From contig VFFE01007126.1 in assembly GCA_008921705.1 (NCBI GenBank), forward strand, positions 124,001 through 188,000: DNA of 64,000 nt, in the 5' to 3' direction. The DNA comes from Burhinus oedicnemus. Taxonomy: Eukaryota; Chordata; Aves; Charadriiformes; Burhinidae. The position numbers were made by a program, and so were the translations under genes. The notes below the pieces were generated by a model, which saw only the letters and a list, made by a program, of their open reading frames with translations, was not told the origin of the DNA and searched no databases. Below are positions 59,801 to 64,000 of this stretch, in pieces. How positions within the stretch are numbered: position 1 is the first letter of the stretch; each line of letters begins with the position of its first letter.

Positions 59801-61329
59801 ATCACAGCTTTTCATACTGTTTTAAGTTCTTCAACTCTAATTGTTTTACTGTTATTTTACCTTTGTTAAAGGACAAAAGTCTTAGAGACAAGATAATGAC
59901 GATCTCCAAGTTTATTAACTGAGATCAACATAGGACAAATAACGACTGGTAAGAAACAGAACTTTAATACGTGATTATAAGACAATGATAACATTATGTC
60001 AGGAAAGACTTTCAGAAATGAAGATGTAAATCATGTAATTAGTCAGGACTGACTTCACGCCTTGTCAACCCTACGGCAGTGGAAGCGTAACTTACTTCTA
60101 ATGCTTTAGAGCACTTCAGCCAAGCACAAGTTTTCATTATGCTGACTCCAAAAAAGCCAATTCCATGGTCCTGCCACAACCCTGCTTTACTGTAAGTCAA
60201 TAGTGTTATCCTCCAAACTCACACTCTGGGTCTAGCAGGTATCAAGCTAATTTTTTTACATGAAGCATTGGAGTTGGGAAGAATGGCCTATAAGGTACAG
60301 CATAGCATCATTTACATGGGAATTTAGCAGCACAAGTACCTTCTTTTACCAATGGAAAATAGCACTGCTTAAGTAACATAGATGTTCTTTTACCTATCAG
60401 ATAGCTAAGAAGGGAATTTCTCTGTAGCCATGAAGGTGTCTTTGCCTAAAGCATTTAGAATAAAGAGAATAAATAAGAGACTATTTCATTTTTCTCTTAC
60501 GGAAAAGTAGTGCTAGGAGTAACAAATGCATGTGATCAGGCGCTTTAACAGAAGGACATCCTCCAGCTAGCAAGAATTTAGGAGATGGACATTTTTCTTA
60601 TTAAAAAAAACATTACTTCATGAAACTGCAAGCTCCGTATCAGCCCTGGGGTATAATACTAACACTAATGCTAATACTAATAACAACAACAACAATAACT
60701 ACTTTTCTGAAGGTCATTCAGGCAACCACTGTAGCTGCAGTCATTGTTTCTGCTGCTGAAGTAATGGAAGAGGTAGTGGAGGAGCTAATAGACCTATTTG
60801 AGGGAAAACAGTCTTGTCAAGGATGCAGCACAAGGCTGTTATGCTACTGGCACCTCCAGAGAAATGCCAGGTGTTATCAGCTCAGGTAACCAACATATCT
60901 CAGCTGAGTGATTAAATGGATTATGGCCTCATTTCACAAACAGGAGGGACATTTACTCAACACTCAGTGACTGAAAGATTTAAGTTTCCACTCTGTTAGA
61001 GCCCAGTGATTCTGAAATACAAATTAGTACTGGAGATAATAGATCTATTTTCTTACATACTTAAATGTAAAAATCTTCCCAAGGCAATAAATAATTATAG
61101 CATTTGCAACTTCCTGTTTAAAACTGGGTATGATATTTCACACATCACTTAAATGATGGTGCTCTCTATACAGGAAACTGGAAGGAAGAAGCAGATGCCA
61201 TCACTAAGCTAGGCATGAACAGACAAAAAACATTAACCCCATACTATGAGGACTGGCTATTTCCAAAGCAACAGAGACAGTAGCAACTAGATAATTTTGA
61301 AAGGCTCACTCTCAAACTACTTTGGCAGT
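56801..61329. other. Intergenic sequence, no gene seen
   Basis: A+T-rich. CTCCC-ACTTTTT is reiterated at 59287-59322. An ACT/AAT/AAC-rich microsatellite lies at 60654-60701. An 89-codon ORF across it (60620-60889) owes its threonine/isoleucine run to that repeat. No exon or transposon recognised. Confidence 0.4.
60654..60701 (+). repeat. AAT/AAC-rich compound microsatellite
   Basis: Units of ACTAAT and AAC in tandem, about 48 bp, imperfect on the left and pure (AAC)4-5 on the right. Confidence 0.75.
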
Positions 61330-61690
61330 GAACAATTGATGTGATCTATTAAAAGCCTGCTTGATGTCAAACAGCTCCGCTTCTCACTGTTGTTCCAAGT
61401 TTCCGGTTTTCCTAGCTCGCGCTACTGTGCCCTGCCTGCCTGAGACAAAAGACTGCAATAATTATCGATGATTACTGTGATAAACTCAGCAGTAATGATG
61501 TACGATGGTGTCAGCGCTTACGTTCATATATCATCTACCTATAAACCCCTAAACACTTCCAACAATAATGATTATGTTCATGATTGATACATTCGCTTTG
61601 TATCCTTTTAGATCAATTCAAAAGGCAAACACCCATTGGTCATCTTTATTATTATAAACCTGGCTAATGAAAAGCTTGCTGTTGTTCTCA
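61330..61690. promoter_or_regulatory. Candidate conserved non-coding element rich in homeodomain and CUT motifs
   Basis: A 360-bp single-copy segment, less simple in sequence than its surroundings, with the imperfect palindrome TAATTATCGATGATTA at 61459-61474 (TAAT/ATTA around ATCGAT, the ONECUT/CUT core). Several further ATTA/TAAT sites lie in AATAATGATTATG, GTAATGATG and GCTAATGAAA contexts, plus CCATTGG near 61635. This motif density with no coding potential is typical of developmental enhancers. Conservation itself cannot be seen here. Confidence 0.3.
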
Positions 61691-63105
61691 AAGCTTAATA
61701 TTTTTTCATGCTGTTTTTATTTTCCCCAGGTCTTGGAGCAATAGTTTTGCATAAGGCCATATATCCTACATACCAGGAAGATTGAACTTATGGGCATTAC
61801 TGCCTCTATATATTAACAGCAGACTGAAATTCAAAACTCCTTCACTTAGTCTCCATTCAGCTTTTATACTATTGAAGTTCTCATTAAATCTGTCAGAGTT
61901 TTACCTCAATGAGAACGTGACAGCGCACACAAGGATGATTTGGCCCCACTTGAGAGGTATTTGGGTGAAGATTGTGTACCTTAGGGTTACTCACCAATAG
62001 GTGAAATAACTGGAAAGTTCAGGGACCACTAATGTTTTGTTAAGGTTTTCAGTTCTGGATTACTGCTGTCCAGCATATGGTGGCACCAGGTGACAGCTGT
62101 TCAGTGACCCATAAAAAATGAGCTGGTAGTAGATGTTAAGTCCTTGGGGACCGGGCATCTAAGTGGGAGAGGTGAGTGGTGATGGTAGCAAACCCATCAG
62201 AGTCCTGCTGAGTGAATGCTGACCGTGACCTCCCAAAGTGATTGCTTCACGAGACCAGGAGGGCCCTGGCACACCGCAAAGGAATTGCCCTACTTGCAGT
62301 TACAGCCTTGTATTTTCCAGTGCTGGTGGAAACCTGTGCTGTTAATTAACCTCTCATTTATAGCTGATGAAACTGCTCCTTTGCTGCTGTGGGGACACAG
62401 GTACAGGCACACTCTGTCTCTTCCTGATGTGAGACCTGGTGAAGTAAAGTCAGCCACATATACCTCAGGATTACCTCCTGGTGTCTGTCATGTGTGACCT
62501 GAAGTAGATTCTTCTGTTTCTTTTAAAATGAAATTGCTAGGGAGCAGGTTTAAAGCAGTAAAAAGAAGAATCCTTCCCATAGGGTAAAACTGCATTCATT
62601 GCCATGGAAATTTTTGAGGTGACAGCAGTAAAAGTTGCTCCAAAAACCAACTTGGTAAACTCACAGTAAAGATGTTCCTCCAAGGACTGTGTCAGCAAAA
62701 AGAGCTGAATGCAAACTCAGCTCATGCAATCCCTAAAATGCAGGTGGCAGGAAACTTGAAGAGTGTATCATCAGGAGTAGTAGTTTTCTATACTTGCCTT
62801 CTTTTCATATTTTCACTAAACATGGAGAAACAACCACTCAGAGATATAATTTCTTTAACCTTAGATCTGAACCAGTACTTACATTCTTGTGTTAGCTCCC
62901 AAGATAGACAAAAATGGTCTTAGGTCCCCTTTCTGCTTATGTGTAAAGGGACCTGAATTATTTCTGGACATTCCATTTGTTTGAACTTGAAGATCTTATA
63001 AAAATGTAGACATTTTTCTTTCCTTTTTTCTTTCCTGCCTTTGGAGGGTATCAGGGATGCTCTGTGAAAGATGTAGCATTTCACTTGAAAGAGGTATTGA
63101 TATAT
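61691..63105. other. Intergenic sequence, no gene seen
   Basis: A+T-rich single-copy-looking DNA; ORFs up to 93 codons (62216-62497) without recognisable domain. Confidence 0.4.
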
Positions 63106-63235
63106 TTCCTCCAAAATGTTAGCCAGTAGACTTGATGTATTTGTTATGGACTTTTTCCAAAACATTGACTAGCAGAGCTGGTGTATTTTCTACAGACTTC
63201 CTCCAAAGCGTTAACCAGCAGAGGTATGCAGGAGT
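63106..63235 (+). repeat. 46-bp tandem repeat, about three copies
   Basis: Units start at 63106, 63152 and 63198, an exact 46-bp spacing. Each opens TTCCTCCAAA or TTTTTCCAAA, continues with a GTTARCCAG-like block, then CAGAG or TAGAC, and ends near CTACAGAC or TTATGGAC. The third unit is incomplete, and a weaker partial unit may precede the first. Copies differ at roughly a quarter of positions, so the array is old. Confidence 0.85.
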
Positions 63236-64000
63236 TAGCAAACATAAGCAAATGTATGTAAAGATGTTTTCATTTTTAGTCTTATTTTTCAGTATCTAGC
63301 TCTTTGAAGCCACTATTACTCCCTTGTTCATACTGTGGTTTTCCTAGGCAAATAGGATTTGAAATATATATGAGTGTACATGTGTAGGACAGAAAGGGAG
63401 CCTTTAAAGATAGTACCTTCTTTACAGACAGACAGTAAAGATAATTGGATTTTCCTTTTTGATTTCAGTAACATTTTAATCTTAATTTCAGTGATTGTGC
63501 ATTAACAGGCTCATTTGCATCTTACAAGCAACAAATATTAGAAAAGCTTCTTTCAATATCACTTGATAAACCCCCTCCTAAAGAAACAACATTTAGTCTA
63601 CGTTACAAGTCCAGATGTGAAACACCGTGCACTGTTAGCCATGATTTTTGCTGGTATCTTGAAGTCATCGCTCATCAGTGAACAATGAGGCAAGGCACAA
63701 CCAAACTTGGATATGGGACATATGACAGGTTTTGGCATGAGAGGAGCGCTTGCTTTCTCTTTAATGAACAAGCCCATGCTCATGACTGTCAACTGCTTAT
63801 CAAAACACAGAGATTAAATTCGAAACTTGACACAGGCACCACAGCTCTAGCATTTTCCCCTCTCAGTTCCATCAGAAAACATAGGCAAGATTATCTGAAC
63901 ACTTTGCCTAAACACACAGAATACTCACTGCAGGCTAAATTTATAAATAAGTATCATTCAAACATATGGATCTAATCCTCTACTACAGAACTAGGTATAG
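63236..64000. other. Right-edge intergenic sequence
   Basis: A+T-rich, with nothing recognisable. ORFs of 64-96 codons on both strands near 63600-63975 overlap each other and look like chance. Confidence 0.4.

Noticed and set aside
60620..60889. 89-codon ORF with an acidic/hydrophobic helix-like segment
   Set aside because: Its first half translates a microsatellite and there is no start context, splice site or family match.

Overview
The window looks like nuclear DNA from a bird. The evidence is a 5'-truncated CR1 LINE with the CR1-type 3' octamer repeats, endogenous-retrovirus LTRs of the avian type, A+T-rich single-copy sequence with little coding capacity, and one intense CpG island around a vertebrate gene promoter. 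I do not assign a species.

Only one protein-coding gene is supported. On the minus strand, 5189 down to 4250 is the first coding exon of SLCO5A1 (OATP5A1, solute carrier organic anion transporter family). It encodes residues 1-313: a bird-specific Ala/Gly/Pro-rich cytoplasmic tail and about the first four membrane segments. It ends in a clean splice donor. Positions 1-4249 are the 5' part of the following intron, and the rest of the gene lies off the left edge. The exon sits in a CpG island of about 2.4 kb (roughly 4500-6890). The part upstream of the ATG is the presumed 5' UTR and promoter, with a short strong-context uORF, a G-run cluster on the template strand, an E-box, a MEF2-type site and a TATA-like element.

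From about 6.9 kb to the right edge (57 kb) I find no convincing exon, RNA gene or open reading frame. It reads as the intergenic region upstream of SLCO5A1. What it holds is mostly repeat-derived: LTR copies at 27.2-27.7 kb (minus) and 34.2-34.9 kb (plus, with a perfect 6-bp target-site duplication), a probable LTR-like block at 35.8-37.0 kb, a CR1 fragment at 39.7-40.6 kb (minus), two old tRNA-type SINE remnants near 48.1 and 56.75 kb, a 46-bp three-copy tandem repeat at 63.1 kb, smaller tandem duplications at 24.1 and 52.3 kb, a diverged direct duplication at 23.3/23.8 kb, and an inverted pair of 50-60 bp repeats at 11.2/15.0 kb. Two segments look like regulatory candidates: a CpG-enriched patch with a CTCF-like and a CRE-like motif near 44.0 kb, and a homeodomain-motif-rich segment at 61.3-61.7 kb.

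I found no new multi-gene system. The most useful leads are the architecture of the SLCO5A1 5' end and the candidate regulatory segments in the upstream gene-poor region.
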